Shown here piece by piece: positions 47,709 through 57,497 of a stretch of DNA of 64,000 nucleotides. Source of the stretch: Terrabacter tumescens (lineage in GTDB: Bacteria; Actinomycetota; Actinomycetes; Actinomycetales; Dermatophilaceae); the NCBI RefSeq assembly GCF_014646815.1, contig NZ_BMNZ01000006.1, positions 183,729 through 247,728 on the forward strand. The letters are read 5' to 3'. A program made the translations under genes and the position numbers. Numbering within the stretch: position 1 is the stretch's first letter; each line of letters starts with the position of its first letter. The notes beneath the pieces were generated by a model that was not told the DNA's origin, did no database searches, and saw only the letters and a list, made by a program, of their open reading frames with translations.

Positions 47709-47737
47709 TTGCCATTCGCCCGGACTCGACCTACGCT
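47709..47737 (+). promoter_or_regulatory. promoter of the tetR-MFS operon
   Basis: TTGCCA (47709-47714), a 17-base spacer and TACGCT (47732-47737) make a good vegetative promoter. The start would fall near 47743, inside the palindromic operator that begins two bases after the -10 box. Confidence 0.7.
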
Positions 47738-47738
47738 T

Positions 47739-47769
47739 CCGATGAAACGAAACAGTTTCGTTTCATCGG
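47739..47769 (+). promoter_or_regulatory. TetR operator, perfect 15-1-15 palindrome
   Basis: CCGATGAAACGAAAC and its exact complement flank a single A at 47754. It covers the predicted transcription start and lies just upstream of tetR. Its AT-rich half-sites (GAAACGAAAC) stand out in this genome. It is likely the autorepression site of the adjacent regulator. Confidence 0.85.
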
Positions 47770-47787
47770 GGGTAGGAGCGGGTGAGC

Positions 47788-48441
47788 ATGAGCACGACCG
47801 ACACGGCCGGCAGCACGACGGACATCGCGGACACGGCGCACGCCAGCCGTCCGCGCGTCGCCGGTGACCGCGAGGTCGAGATCCTCGAGGCCGCGATCGA
47901 CGTCCTGCGTGAGGCCGGCTACGACCGACTGACGTTCGACGCCGTCGCGAGCGCGGCGCGGGCGTCCAAGGCGACGCTCTACCGCCGGTGGCCCCACAAG
48001 CGCGACCTCGTCATCGACGCGGTCGGGCTGTTCATCGACTGCCCCGCCGAGCAGGACCCCGACACCGGGAGCCTGCGCGGCGACCTGCTCGCCCAGGCGT
48101 GCGCCGACGGCGGCCTCGACGACGAGGTCGTCATCGGCACGTGGGGGGCCCTGCTCCCCGTCATCCACCGCGAGCCCGAGCTGGCGAGCGGCATCCACGA
48201 GCGGTTCCTGGCCCCGAAGATCGAGGCCACCCGCACCATCTTCGAGCACGCCCGACAGCGCGGTGAGATCGGCGCCGACGCCGACCTCGACACCCTGCTG
48301 ATGATCCTGCCGTCCCTGTCGATCCACGAGGCCTTGCTCTCGGGACACCTGCCGGGACCGCACCGCATCGCCGAGTTCGTGGACAGCGTCGTCCTCCCGG
48401 CCTGCGCCGCCACCCTCGCGTCCACGCCCAGCACCCGCTGA
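47788..48441 (+). CDS. TetR-family repressor of the adjacent exporter
   Basis: 217 residues from ATG 47788, nine bases after AGGAG; GTG 47782 is the alternative. The N-terminal helix-turn-helix is clear: EILEAAIDVLREAGYDRLTFDAVASAARASKATLYRRWPHK. The C-terminal part resembles the TetR_C ligand-binding group found with drug exporters. It probably represses its own promoter and the MFS gene 58 bases downstream until a ligand binds. Confidence 0.92.
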   Translation: MSTTDTAGSTTDIADTAHASRPRVAGDREVEILEAAIDVLREAGYDRLTFDAVASAARASKATLYRRWPHKRDLVIDAVGLFIDCPAEQDPDTGSLRGDLLAQACADGGLDDEVVIGTWGALLPVIHREPELASGIHERFLAPKIEATRTIFEHARQRGEIGADADLDTLLMILPSLSIHEALLSGHLPGPHRIAEFVDSVVLPACAATLASTPSTR

Positions 48442-48499
48442 GCCCGACCGCGACGAGGCGTCACACCACCATTCCTGCCTGTCCTCGAGAGGAACACCC

Positions 48500-50047
48500 A
48501 TGTCGTCGACCACGGTGGAGCAGGTGAACGAGCCCTCGGGCGAGTTCACCTCCCACGACACCCCGCCCAAGCGCCTCGGACTGGCGCTCTTCGTCATCTG
48601 CGCCGCGCAGCTCATGATCGTGCTCGACGGCACCATCGTGAACATCGCGCTCCCCCACATCGAGACCGACCTCGGCTTCAGCCAGGCCAACCTCCAGTGG
48701 GTCATCACGATCTACACCCTCGCCTTCGGTGGCGCGCTGCTGCTCGGCGGGCGTCTCGGTGACCTCTACGGCCGGCGCCGCATGTTCGTCTGGGGCATCG
48801 TGCTCTTCACGATCGCCTCGCTCGTCGCGGGCATCGCGCAGAACGAGACGATGATGCTGGCCGCGCGGGCGGTCCAGGGCCTCGGCGGCGCGCTCGCCGC
48901 GCCCAACGCGCTCGCCCTCATCACGACGACCTTCCCGGCCGGCAAGGAGCGCAACCGCGCGATGGGCGTCTTCGCCGCCATGTCCGGTGCCGGTGCCGCC
49001 ATCGGCCTCATCCTCGGCGGCGCGCTGACCGAGATCGACTGGCGCTGGAACTTCTTCATCAACCTGCCCATCGGCATCGTCGTCGCGTTCCTCGCGCAGC
49101 GCATCCTCACCGAGTCCGAGGACGGCCGCGGCTCGCTCGACGTCCCCGGTGCGATCACCTCGATCGCCGGCCTGTCCACGCTCGTCTACGGTCTGACCCA
49201 CGCTGCGAGCACCTCGTGGAGCGATGCCACGACGATCACCTACCTCGCCGTCGGCGTGGCCCTGCTCGTCGCGTTCGTCGTCATCGAGACCCGGGTCGCG
49301 CACCCGCTCCTGCCGATGCGCATCCCCGGCGACCGCACGCGCGGCACGTCCTACTTCGTCATGCTCATCGTCGGTGCGGGCATGTTCGCGATGTTCTACT
49401 TCCTCGGCATCTACATCCAGAGCATCCTCGGCTACTCGCCGCTCAAGACCGGTCTCGCGTTCCTGCCGTTCTCGGTCGGCATCGTCGTGGCCGCGCAGGT
49501 CGCGAGCTTCCTCATCGCCAAGGTCGACCCGCGCTGGATCTCCGGCGCCGGCGCCGGATTCGCGACGCTCGGCATGTGGGGCTTCACCCACCTGACCCCG
49601 CAGAGCACGTATGCCTCGGGCCTGCTCCCGTGGATCGTCGTCCTGGCGTTCGGGCTGGGCCTGATCTTCGTGCCGCTCACGCTGACGGCCGTGCACGGGG
49701 TGGCGCACGAGGACTCGTCGGTGGCCTCGGCGGTGCTCAACACGATGCAGCAGGTCGGTGGCACGCTCGGTCTCGCGACGCTGAGCACGATCTTCGTCAA
49801 CAACCTCAACGACAAGGTCGCCGAGCTGACCGCGAAGATGCCGCAGGGCGGCCCGGCTCCCTCGAAGGAGCAGCTCGCCGCGGCCCAGAAGATGATCGCC
49901 GACGAGGCGTTCACCTACGGTGCCAGCCGGGCCTACCTCGTCGCGGCCATCATGATCGCGGTCGGCGGCGTCGTCACGCTCGTCGCGCTGCACGTGCGCC
50001 ACCAGGAGCTCGCGACGGACGGAGCCGCCCCGGCCCACATGGGCTGA
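48500..50047 (+). CDS. MFS exporter, DHA2 (EmrB/QacA) family, 14 helices
   Basis: 515 residues. Helix 1 carries LMIVLDGTIVNIALPHIETDLGFSQANLQWVITIYTL (the D1 motif of the 14-helix group), motif A is GGRLGDLYGRRRMF, and motif C is AMSGAGAAIGLILGGALTE. It exports hydrophobic drugs or cations by proton exchange; the substrate is unknown. It follows tetR on the same transcript, with AGAGGA before its ATG. Confidence 0.93.
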   Translation: MSSTTVEQVNEPSGEFTSHDTPPKRLGLALFVICAAQLMIVLDGTIVNIALPHIETDLGFSQANLQWVITIYTLAFGGALLLGGRLGDLYGRRRMFVWGIVLFTIASLVAGIAQNETMMLAARAVQGLGGALAAPNALALITTTFPAGKERNRAMGVFAAMSGAGAAIGLILGGALTEIDWRWNFFINLPIGIVVAFLAQRILTESEDGRGSLDVPGAITSIAGLSTLVYGLTHAASTSWSDATTITYLAVGVALLVAFVVIETRVAHPLLPMRIPGDRTRGTSYFVMLIVGAGMFAMFYFLGIYIQSILGYSPLKTGLAFLPFSVGIVVAAQVASFLIAKVDPRWISGAGAGFATLGMWGFTHLTPQSTYASGLLPWIVVLAFGLGLIFVPLTLTAVHGVAHEDSSVASAVLNTMQQVGGTLGLATLSTIFVNNLNDKVAELTAKMPQGGPAPSKEQLAAAQKMIADEAFTYGASRAYLVAAIMIAVGGVVTLVALHVRHQELATDGAAPAHMG

Positions 50048-50063
50048 TCCGCTCCAGCCCTAC

Positions 50064-50172
50064 CGTCGAGAGGCCAGAGTTCGTGGCCTCGGGGTCACGT
50101 CGAGAGGCCACTGTTCGTGACGAACAGTGGCCTCTCGACGTGCGCAGGGCCGCAAAGAATGGCCTCTCGACG
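50064..50172. repeat. cluster of CGTCGAGAGGCCA palindromic repeats
   Basis: The unit CGTCGAGAGGCCA occurs at about 50064 and 50098, and in reverse at about 50127-50141 and 50157-50172. The two central copies form a palindrome with 21-bp arms and a TGA centre (50097-50141), containing CACTGTTCG. It lies between the MFS gene and the convergent gene at 50207, and may end both messages. The layout resembles BIME-type repeats. Confidence 0.85.
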
Positions 50173-50206
50173 GTCCCAGGCTGGGGCCAGCGGGCTGGGG
50201 TGCCCG

Positions 50207-50863
50207 TCAGCGGGGGCGGCTGTCCCAGACGGCTGCCCACGGGACGTCCCAGCCGGCGACCGCGAGCCGGCGCTCGACGAAGGCATGCTGCGGCAGGTCG
50301 ACGACGCGGCCGACCGAGGGCTCGTAGACGTCGAGCTCCTGCTCCCCCGTCGGCGGCAGGACGAGCACGACGTGCCGCGGCGACCACGCGTTGCCGACGT
50401 AGAGCAGGGCGGGACGGCCGGGACGCACCCGACGGCGCAGGTCGGCATACGTGTGACCGAGCCCCACCCGCCCCCGGTGGCGGAACCACGCGACGGCGTA
50501 GTCGGCGTCAGGGTCGGCCGCGCCGTGCTCGAGCTCGTGGAGGCCACCCCACGGCGGCGTGCCGAGGGCCCTCGGCCACGGCAGCTGCAGGCGTCCTCCC
50601 GCACCGAGCAGCGCATTGGTGCGCGAGGCGACGACCTGCTCGTAGGCGGCGAAGCGCTGCGCCTCGGTGCCTGCGTCGGGCACGTCGCCGTCGCGGGCGT
50701 CCTTGCGGATGCCGTCCCGGATCCACTGCGCGAACGCCGGGTTGGCCAGCATGCGGGCGACCGTGAGCGACGCCGAGCCGCACGTCGTGCTCGTCTGCTG
50801 CACGGGCGCGCTGTCGCCGGCGACGAGCCGGAAGGGAGCGACCACTGACCAGCCTCCGATCAC
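50207..50863 (-). CDS. unknown protein, possible papain-like cysteine peptidase fold
   Basis: 218 residues. The order [11 protein letters not shown], then PRHVVLVLP, then [11 protein letters not shown] places a Gln/Cys, a His and an acidic/Pro pair in the same order as the oxyanion Gln, Cys, His and Asn/Asp of papain-like enzymes. This is pattern inference only; I cannot name a family. No clear signal peptide. GTG 50863 is the furthest start; a GTG near 50845 is possible. It lies between clpX and the repeat cluster. Confidence 0.6.
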   Translation of the reverse strand: MIGGWSVVAPFRLVAGDSAPVQQTSTTCGSASLTVARMLANPAFAQWIRDGIRKDARDGDVPDAGTEAQRFAAYEQVVASRTNALLGAGGRLQLPWPRALGTPPWGGLHELEHGAADPDADYAVAWFRHRGRVGLGHTYADLRRRVRPGRPALLYVGNAWSPRHVVLVLPPTGEQELDVYEPSVGRVVDLPQHAFVERRLAVAGWDVPWAAVWDSRPR

Positions 50864-50891
50864 CCGAGGGTGCCGCGATCACGCACTGCCG

Positions 50892-52169
<1,278 letters not shown>

Positions 52170-52279
52170 CGATTCGCTCCTGGTCCGTCGGCGCCGAACG
52201 CTGGGGTGCACCCGGCCGGCCCCGAAGGGGGCCGACTCCTATTAGACGACGGCGGGGGCCACCCCCGCTCGCGCAACGC

Positions 52280-52306
52280 CGTTTGTCCGCTGATGGCGGA
52301 CAAACG
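52280..52306. terminator. hairpin between the ACBP operon and clpX
   Basis: CGTTTGTCCGC pairs with GCGGACAAACG across a 5-base loop. It lies 10 bases after the 56-residue gene stop (minus strand) and 110 bases before clpX. Confidence 0.65.
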
Positions 52307-52315
52307 ACGAGGCTG

Positions 52316-52486
52316 TCACTTGAACGTCGTTCCACCCGAATCAGGCTGTGCCCCACGGTCTTCGCCGCCGTCGAGGCGACGGCGGCGACGCGTGAGCAGG
52401 CCCAGTCCCACGGCCAGCGCGAGCCCGCCGAACATCACGACGAGCAGCCCCACGAGGGCGATGACGAGCATCGTCGTCCCGGACAT
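52316..52486 (-). CDS. small single-pass membrane protein (56 aa)
   Basis: One helix (TTMLVIALVGLLVVMFGGLALAVGLGLL) is followed by a basic RRRRR patch and a polar tail. ATG 52486 lies after GGAGG. It is 17 bases downstream of the acyl-CoA-binding protein gene, in the same direction. Function unknown. Confidence 0.65.
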   Translation of the reverse strand: MSGTTMLVIALVGLLVVMFGGLALAVGLGLLTRRRRRLDGGEDRGAQPDSGGTTFK

Positions 52487-52503
52487 GCCACCTCCTGCGA
52501 GCG

Positions 52504-52758
52504 TCAGCCGGCCGTGAGATCCCGGACGATGGCGACGTACTGCTCCTCGGCCGCCTCGGGCGAGGTCCCCGACAGCTTGGCCCACGCGTCGTACTTGGCG
52601 CGGCCGACCGGGTTGGTGAAGCCGGGCCGCGAGCCGGTCGCATCCCCGGCCGTCGCCTGCTTGAACAGCCCGTAGAGACGCAGCTTCACCTCGTTGCCGG
52701 GGTCGGTCGTCAGGCCCTTGACCGCCTCGACCGCCTGCTCGAACTCCGCACCCGCCAT
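52504..52758 (-). CDS. acyl-CoA-binding protein
   Basis: 84 residues, the usual length of a free ACBP. The signature is seen in FEQAVEAVKGLTTDPGNEVKLRLYGLFKQATAGD, then GRAKYDAWAKLSGTSPEAAEEQYVAIV. It binds long-chain acyl-CoA in the cytosol. ACBPs are mainly eukaryotic but are scattered through actinobacteria. ATG 52758 follows GGAGG. Confidence 0.92.
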   Translation of the reverse strand: MAGAEFEQAVEAVKGLTTDPGNEVKLRLYGLFKQATAGDATGSRPGFTNPVGRAKYDAWAKLSGTSPEAAEEQYVAIVRDLTAG

Positions 52759-52806
52759 GACAGCACCTCCACGCTCGACGTCCGGTTCACCAGCCATCCA
52801 AGCAGG

Positions 52807-52852
52807 TATGCCGAGGGCCGGGTCCCAGCGGAACCCGGCCCAGCGGCATACG
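52807..52852 (-). terminator. palindromic terminator of clpP1-clpP2 with CGTATGCC-type outer arms
   Basis: GTATGCCG and CGGCATAC form the outer arms and GGGCCGGGT/ACCCGGCCC the inner arms around a 9-base loop. It lies 22 bases after the clpP2 stop. The outer arms are two inverted copies of the over-represented GTATGCC word. Confidence 0.75.
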
Positions 52853-52873
52853 TGCTCGACAGCGAGCGGGAGC

Positions 52874-53527
52874 TCAGCTCTCGAGCGAGGCCTTGCGCGA
52901 GGCGAGCACCTCGTCGATGAGGCCGTACTCCTTGGCGTCCTCGGCGGAGAGGATCTTGTCGCGCTCGATGTCGCTGCGGACCTGGTCGGACGTGCGGCCC
53001 GTGTGGTGCGCGAGGGTGTCCTCGAGCCACGTGCGCATGCGCAGCACCTCGTTGGCCTGGATCTCGATGTCCGAGGCCTGGCCGTAGTCGCCGCCCGAGA
53101 GCGCCGGCTGGTGGATGAGGATGCGGGCGTTCGGCAGGGCGAAGCGCTTGCCCGGCGCACCGGCGCCGAGGAGCACCGCGGCGGCCGAGGCGGCCTGGCC
53201 GATGACGAACGTCTGGATGTCGGGCCGGACGAACTGCATCGTGTCGTAGATCGCCGTCATGGCGGTGAACGAGCCACCCGGGCTGTTGATGTACATGAGG
53301 ATGTCGCGGTCGGGGTCGAGCGACTCCAGCACGAGCAGCTGGGCGATGATGTCGTCGGCCGACGCGTCGTCGACCTGCACGCCGAGGAAGATGATGCGGT
53401 CCTCGAAGAGCTTGTTGTAGGGGTCGGAGCGCTTCATGCCGTAGGAGGTGCGCTCCTCGAACTGCGGCAGGATGTAGCGGCTCGACGGGGCGGGCACCGC
53501 GAGGCGGTTGGTGGGTTCGATGTTCAT
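52874..53527 (-). CDS. clpP2: ClpP protease subunit 2
   Basis: 217 residues. Serine peptidase core of ClpXP/ClpC1P. Catalytic Ser114 in [11 protein letters not shown], His139 in LIHQPAL, and an Asp in the SDIERDK region. ATG 53527 lies 6 bases after GGAG. It is the second of two tandem clpP genes (30 bases apart), which in actinobacteria form a mixed two-ring complex. Confidence 0.95.
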   Translation of the reverse strand: MNIEPTNRLAVPAPSSRYILPQFEERTSYGMKRSDPYNKLFEDRIIFLGVQVDDASADDIIAQLLVLESLDPDRDILMYINSPGGSFTAMTAIYDTMQFVRPDIQTFVIGQAASAAAVLLGAGAPGKRFALPNARILIHQPALSGGDYGQASDIEIQANEVLRMRTWLEDTLAHHTGRTSDQVRSDIERDKILSAEDAKEYGLIDEVLASRKASLES

Positions 53528-53557
53528 GCGTGTCTCCAAGTCCTGTTCAGGCCGCGG

Positions 53558-54196
53558 TCAGTTCTCGCCCTTGGCGTCGGCCTGGCCGACACCCTTGCCC
53601 TCGACCGCCTGGTCGGACCGGCTGAAGACGTGGTCGACGAAGCCGTACTCCTTGGCCTCCTCCGCGCTGAACCAGCGGTCGCGGTCGGAGTCCTTCTCGA
53701 TCTGCTCGACGGTCTGGCCGGTGTGCTCGGCGATGAGCTGCGCCATCTGCTTCTTGACGTAGAGCATCTGCTCGGCCTGGATCTTGATGTCGGTGGCCGT
53801 GCCGCCGATGCCGCCCGAGGGCTGGTGCATCATGACGCGGGCGTGGGGCGTGGCGTAGCGCTTGCCCTTGGTGCCGGCCGACAGCAGGAACTGGCCCATC
53901 GAGGCGGCCATGCCCATCGCGACGGTGGCGACGTCGTTGGGGATCCAGTTCATCGTGTCGAAGATGGCCATGCCGGCAGAGATCGAGCCGCCGGGGCTGT
54001 TGATGTAGAGCCAGATGTCCTTCTCGGGGTCCTCGGCCGACAGCAGCAGCAGCTGCGCGGCGATGGCGTTCGCGTTGTCGTCGCGGACGTCGGACCCGAG
54101 GAAGATGATCCGCTCCTTGAGCAGGCGGTTGTAGATGTGGTCGTCCAGACCACCCGGCATGCCGTTGCCGTTGGCGGAGGTCTCCGAAATCACCAT
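53558..54196 (-). CDS. clpP1: ClpP protease subunit 1
   Basis: 212 residues from ATG 54196. Catalytic Ser99 in [10 protein letters not shown], His124 in VMMHQPSGG, and an Asp in KDSDRDRW. It pairs with ClpP2. The frame extends upstream; GTG 54262 is a possible longer start, with only weak ribosome-binding support for either. The leader up to 54352 is short of features. Confidence 0.94.
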   Translation of the reverse strand: MVISETSANGNGMPGGLDDHIYNRLLKERIIFLGSDVRDDNANAIAAQLLLLSAEDPEKDIWLYINSPGGSISAGMAIFDTMNWIPNDVATVAMGMAASMGQFLLSAGTKGKRYATPHARVMMHQPSGGIGGTATDIKIQAEQMLYVKKQMAQLIAEHTGQTVEQIEKDSDRDRWFSAEEAKEYGFVDHVFSRSDQAVEGKGVGQADAKGEN

Positions 54197-54352
54197 GTCT
54201 CCATCGTCGAAGTGGTCCAGCCTCTCGCCACGGGATGCGGCGCCGGCTGGCTCGTCACTGACCCTAACGCCCGACCCCTCGGGCAGATTTCCCGAACCGC
54301 GCCGTGTTCGCCGTGAGCGCACAAACCTGAGCCGGGCGGGCGCAACCACACG

Positions 54353-54393
54353 CACGGGCCCCACCGGTCGTATGCCGTCCGGCGGGGCCCGTG
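54353..54393 (-). terminator. hairpin with a GTATGCC loop between the acidic protein gene and clpP1
   Basis: Arms CACGGGCCCCACCGG and CCGGCGGGGCCCGTG (one mismatch) enclose an 11-base loop that contains CGTATGCCG. It lies 12 bases after the stop of the 94-residue gene. Confidence 0.75.
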
Positions 54394-54404
54394 ACCGTGT
54401 GCGG

Positions 54405-54689
54405 TCAGCTGTTCAGGCCGTTGTCCTGCCCGGAGTCGACCACGTCGGACTCGGCGCCGTTGGGCCGGTCAGAGACGTCGTCGAACGAGCCGTTGCCGCC
54501 GGCCTGCTCGAGCGAGCGGTCGCGCGGCTCGTCGACGGCGTTGCTGCCGTCGAGGTTGCCACGGTCTGCGTCGTCGCCCGAGCCCTGCGCCGCGGTGCTG
54601 TCGCGCTCGGGCGGGTTGGTGCCCTCGGGGTCGGTGCTGTTGATGTCGGTGTCGGCCATGCCGGCGCCCGACTCGTCGGTGCTGCTCAT
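54405..54689 (-). CDS. small acidic, disordered protein (94 aa)
   Basis: Very rich in Asp, Ser, Gly, Asn and Glu, with no hydrophobic core, cysteine or helix. ATG 54689 lies after GGGAG. It is flanked by a terminator on each side, so it is a single-gene unit between tig and clpP1. Function unknown; such proteins are often annotated as hypothetical in relatives. Confidence 0.6.
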   Translation of the reverse strand: MSSTDESGAGMADTDINSTDPEGTNPPERDSTAAQGSGDDADRGNLDGSNAVDEPRDRSLEQAGGNGSFDDVSDRPNGAESDVVDSGQDNGLNS

Positions 54690-54778
54690 CTCAGGCTCCC
54701 TCGTCGAGGTGCGAGCCGCCGGACGGCGACCGTCGGTGACGTACCCCGAGCCTCACCCCCGGCAACCCCGGGTACGCG

Positions 54779-54810
54779 TGAGGCCGGCTCCCGAGCGGGA
54801 GCCGGCCTCA
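54779..54810 (-). terminator. terminator of tig, flanked by GGCATAC
   Basis: TGAGGCCGGCTCCC and its complement surround a short centre, starting 20 bases after the tig stop. CGGCATAC sits directly beside the stem at 54810-54817. Confidence 0.8.
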
Positions 54811-54830
54811 CGGCATACTTTCTGTGCAGG

Positions 54831-56189
54831 TCAGGCGTCGGCCTTCTCGGCCTGCGTGTCGTCGGCGTCGGCCTCGACGGCCTCGACGGCCTCGTCAGCG
54901 GCGTCGGCCTCGTCACCCTCGGTGCCGGGCACGGCCTCGTTGAGGTCGATGACGTTGCCGGCGGTGTCCTTGACAGCGACCTTCTCGAGGACCGTGGCGA
55001 GCGCCTTGCGGCGGGCGACCTCGGCGACCATGGCGGGGATCTGACCCTCCTGGTCGAGCGACTGCGCGAACTGGTTGGGGTCCATGCCGTACTGCTGCGA
55101 GCTCATGACGAGGAACTCGATGAGCTCCTGCTGCTCGACCTTGACCTCTTCCTTCTCGGCGATCGCGTCGAGCACGAGCTGGGTCTTGAGGCCCTTGCGG
55201 GTGCTCTCGCCGACCTCGGCACGGTGCTCGTCGTCCTCGAGACGACCCTCGCCCTCGAGGTGGCTGTGCACCTCGGCCTCGACGATGCTCTCGGGGATCG
55301 GCACCTCGACCTTCTCGAGGATGGCCTCGAGGAGCTTGTCGCGGGCCGCGACGCCCTGGGCGAACTTCGCGTCGATCTCGGCCTTGGCCGTGAGGTCGGC
55401 CTTGAGCTCGTCGAGCGTGTCGAACTCCGAGGCCAGCTGGGCGAACTCGTCGTCGAGCTCGGGCAGCTCGCGCTCCTTGACCGCGGTGACGGTCACGGTG
55501 CAGTCGGCCTCCTGGCCCTCCTGGTCGCCGCCGGCGAGCGGGGCGGTGAAGCTCTTGGTCTCGTCGGCCGTCATGCCGATGAGCGCCTCGTCGAGGCCCT
55601 CGAGCATGTTCTTGCTGCCGACCTCGTAGGAGACGCCGGTCACCTCGTCGATCTGCTCGCCGTCGATCTCGGCGGACAGGTCGATGGAGACGAAGTCGCC
55701 GTCCTGGACGGCGCGGTCGACGCCCTTGAGGGTGCCGAAGCGGGCGCGGAGGTCGGTGAGACGCTGCTCGACGGCCTCGTCCTCGACCTTGGCCTCGTCG
55801 ACGGTCAGCTCGATGTCGCTGAAGTCGGGCAGGTCGATCTCGGGGCGCTTGTCGACCTCGGCGGTGAAGACGAAGTCCTCGCCGTCGGTCGCGGGCACCT
55901 GGAGGTCGGTGATCTCGGGCTGGCCGAGCGGGCGGACCTCGTTCTCCTCGAGTGCCTGGCCGTAGAAGGTCGGCAGGGCGTTGTTGACGGCCTCCTCGAG
56001 GACGGCCGCGCGGCCGACGCGCTGCTCGATGATGCGGGCCGGCACCTTGCCCTTGCGGAAGCCGGGCACCTGGATGTGCTCACCGATGTGCTTGATGGCC
56101 GCATCGAGGCTCGGCTTGAGCTCCTCGAAAGGGACCTCGACGGTCATCTTGACCCGGGTCGGGCTGAGGGTCTCGAGCGCACTCTTCAC
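54831..56189 (-). CDS. tig: trigger factor
   Basis: 452 residues. Ribosome-bound chaperone and prolyl isomerase. The ribosome-binding domain has GFRKGKVPARIIEQRVG (the signature loop). The PPIase domain is VQDGDFVSIDLSAEIDG through VSYEVGSKNMLEGLDEALIGM. A long C-terminal helical cradle and an acidic tail follow. A TATAGC word at 56258-56263 on the minus strand could be its -10 box, with TTTAGC 16 bases upstream. It is divergent from the gene at 56330. Confidence 0.97.
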   Translation of the reverse strand: MKSALETLSPTRVKMTVEVPFEELKPSLDAAIKHIGEHIQVPGFRKGKVPARIIEQRVGRAAVLEEAVNNALPTFYGQALEENEVRPLGQPEITDLQVPATDGEDFVFTAEVDKRPEIDLPDFSDIELTVDEAKVEDEAVEQRLTDLRARFGTLKGVDRAVQDGDFVSIDLSAEIDGEQIDEVTGVSYEVGSKNMLEGLDEALIGMTADETKSFTAPLAGGDQEGQEADCTVTVTAVKERELPELDDEFAQLASEFDTLDELKADLTAKAEIDAKFAQGVAARDKLLEAILEKVEVPIPESIVEAEVHSHLEGEGRLEDDEHRAEVGESTRKGLKTQLVLDAIAEKEEVKVEQQELIEFLVMSSQQYGMDPNQFAQSLDQEGQIPAMVAEVARRKALATVLEKVAVKDTAGNVIDLNEAVPGTEGDEADAADEAVEAVEADADDTQAEKADA

Positions 56190-56315
56190 TGCGGGTTACT
56201 CCATTGGGGTGGTGCCGACGTGGTCGTCGACGGTGAACGGACGGGCCAGCGCACCATGCTATAGGGCACGCGGCCGATGGCTAAATGCGCGGATCGTCCG
56301 CCGCACTCCCACGCC

Positions 56316-56321
56316 TATGCT
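56316..56321 (+). promoter_or_regulatory. -10 box for the membrane protein at 56330, likely leaderless
   Basis: TATGCT ends 8 bases before the ATG and no ribosome-binding site is present, so the message probably begins at the start codon. The -35 is not clear. Confidence 0.4.
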
Positions 56322-56329
56322 CGGGACCC

Positions 56330-56845
56330 ATGAGCACCCCTCCCGGACCGTTCGCCTCCCCCGAGAGTGCCGCCCTGCGCCCCATCCAGATGGTGTCGAT
56401 CGCGGTCGGCATGGGGGCGCTGATGCTGAGCGCCGTGCGCATCATCGTCGACCCGTCGGCTCCCATGCCGTCGCCGTGGGCCGTGGGCATCGTGCTGGCC
56501 ACGCTCGTCGCCTCGGCCACGCTGATCCGCTACGTCGGGTATGCCGTCCCGTCCCTCCCTCACGGCCTGCCGCGGGAGAACGCCGAGACCACGAGCCTGC
56601 GCTACTTCACCTCGACGACGACCCTGCGGACCGCGCTCGCGGAGGCTCCGGTCCTCGTCGCGTTCGCGTGCTCGTTCGCCTTCACCCCCCACTCGTGGCT
56701 GCCGCTGCTCATCGCGCTGCCGGGCGGTCTGGCGCTGTTCTGGGTGCACGGGTGGCCGTCCGCGCGAACGGCCGCGGCCGTCGAGGCCGGCCTCGAGGCC
56801 GACGGCGCCGAGAGCTGGCTGAGCGAGGCCCTCGGCTTCCGCTGA
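56330..56845 (+). CDS. four-helix membrane protein, unknown
   Basis: 171 residues. Four hydrophobic segments in two pairs (IQMVSIAVGMGALMLSAVRI, WAVGIVLATLVASATLI; ALAEAPVLVAFACSFAF, WLPLLIALPGGLALFWV), then a soluble tail. The tail motif ESWLSEALGFR and the PENAE-like loop recur in actinobacterial membrane proteins of unknown role. Confidence 0.65.
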   Translation: MSTPPGPFASPESAALRPIQMVSIAVGMGALMLSAVRIIVDPSAPMPSPWAVGIVLATLVASATLIRYVGYAVPSLPHGLPRENAETTSLRYFTSTTTLRTALAEAPVLVAFACSFAFTPHSWLPLLIALPGGLALFWVHGWPSARTAAAVEAGLEADGAESWLSEALGFR

Positions 56846-56881
56846 GCCCCGTCTATCGATGGCGTATGCCGGGTGGCCGGG

Positions 56882-57178
56882 TCAGTCGACCGTGCCGCCG
56901 CTGCGCCAGTACCGGCCGTCGGCCCGCTCGAGGAAGCCCTCCTCGACGAGGTAGCGCCGCAGGGCCGCGACATCGGGGTGGAAGGCGCGCAGCCGGTTGT
57001 TGACCTGGCTCTCGTCGTACCTCTCCCCCGGCTCGAACTCCTGCGCGAGCAGGTCGAGCACGACGAGGCGCTTGCGGATCTTGGTGGGGATGCTCGTCAG
57101 GGAGCCGTCGGGCGCGAGGAACGAGCGGAGGACGGCGTCGCGGTCTCGGAGGGCGTCCTGCAGGTCGGGGCGGAACAT
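56882..57178 (-). CDS. DUF2087 domain protein
   Basis: 98 residues from ATG 57178. The DUF2087 pattern is complete: LTSIPTKIRKRLVVLDLLAQEFEPGERYDESQVNNRLRAFHPDVAALRRYLVEEGFLERADGRYWR. This is a winged-helix-like domain found alone or attached to transcription regulators. It may bind DNA; no target is evident. It ends shortly after the convergent membrane-protein gene. Confidence 0.85.
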   Translation of the reverse strand: MFRPDLQDALRDRDAVLRSFLAPDGSLTSIPTKIRKRLVVLDLLAQEFEPGERYDESQVNNRLRAFHPDVAALRRYLVEEGFLERADGRYWRSGGTVD

Positions 57179-57222
57179 GCGGCCCACGCTAGGAAGTGGG
57201 CACGCCCGCGGGCAAAGGCTTT

Positions 57223-57296
57223 TGGAGCGGGCGACGAGAATCGAACTCGCGTGATCAGTTTGGAAGACTGAGGCTCTACCATTGAGCTACGCCCGC
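57223..57296 (-). tRNA. tRNA-Gly (anticodon TCC)
   Basis: Cloverleaf with acceptor GCGGGCG/CGCCCGC, D arm TAGCTCAATGGTAGAGC, anticodon loop CTTCCAA (TCC), T arm GAGTTCGATTCTC and discriminator T. CCA is encoded (57223-57225), unlike the other two tRNAs here. Confidence 0.96.
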
Positions 57297-57423
57297 ACGG
57301 CGCCGGCGGTGCCGGCGATCCGAGGTGCAAGCGTACTGGGTCGTGCACGGTCCGCCGAAATCGGGCCGATCCGGCGGCGGGGCCGGGGTCGCTCCCCACT
57401 CGTCCGCTACGATTCCGACGCCA

Positions 57424-57497
57424 CGGGGTGTGGCGCAGCTTGGTAGCGCATTGCGTTTGGGACGCAAGGGCCGCAGGTTCAAATCCTGTCACCCCGA
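57424..57497 (+). tRNA. tRNA-Pro (anticodon TGG)
   Basis: 74 bases. Acceptor CGGGGTG/CACCCCG, D arm TGGCGCAGCTTGGTAGCGC, anticodon stem TTGCG/CGCAA with loop TTTGGGA (TGG), T arm GCAGGTTCAAATCCTGT, discriminator A. CCA is not encoded. Its last 17 bases have an inverted near-copy 60 bases downstream. Confidence 0.96.

Noticed and set aside
48461..50038. A 525-codon frame opposite the MFS gene
   Set aside because: Its translation is Arg/Asp/Glu-rich without any domain; the plus strand is a standard 14-helix exporter.
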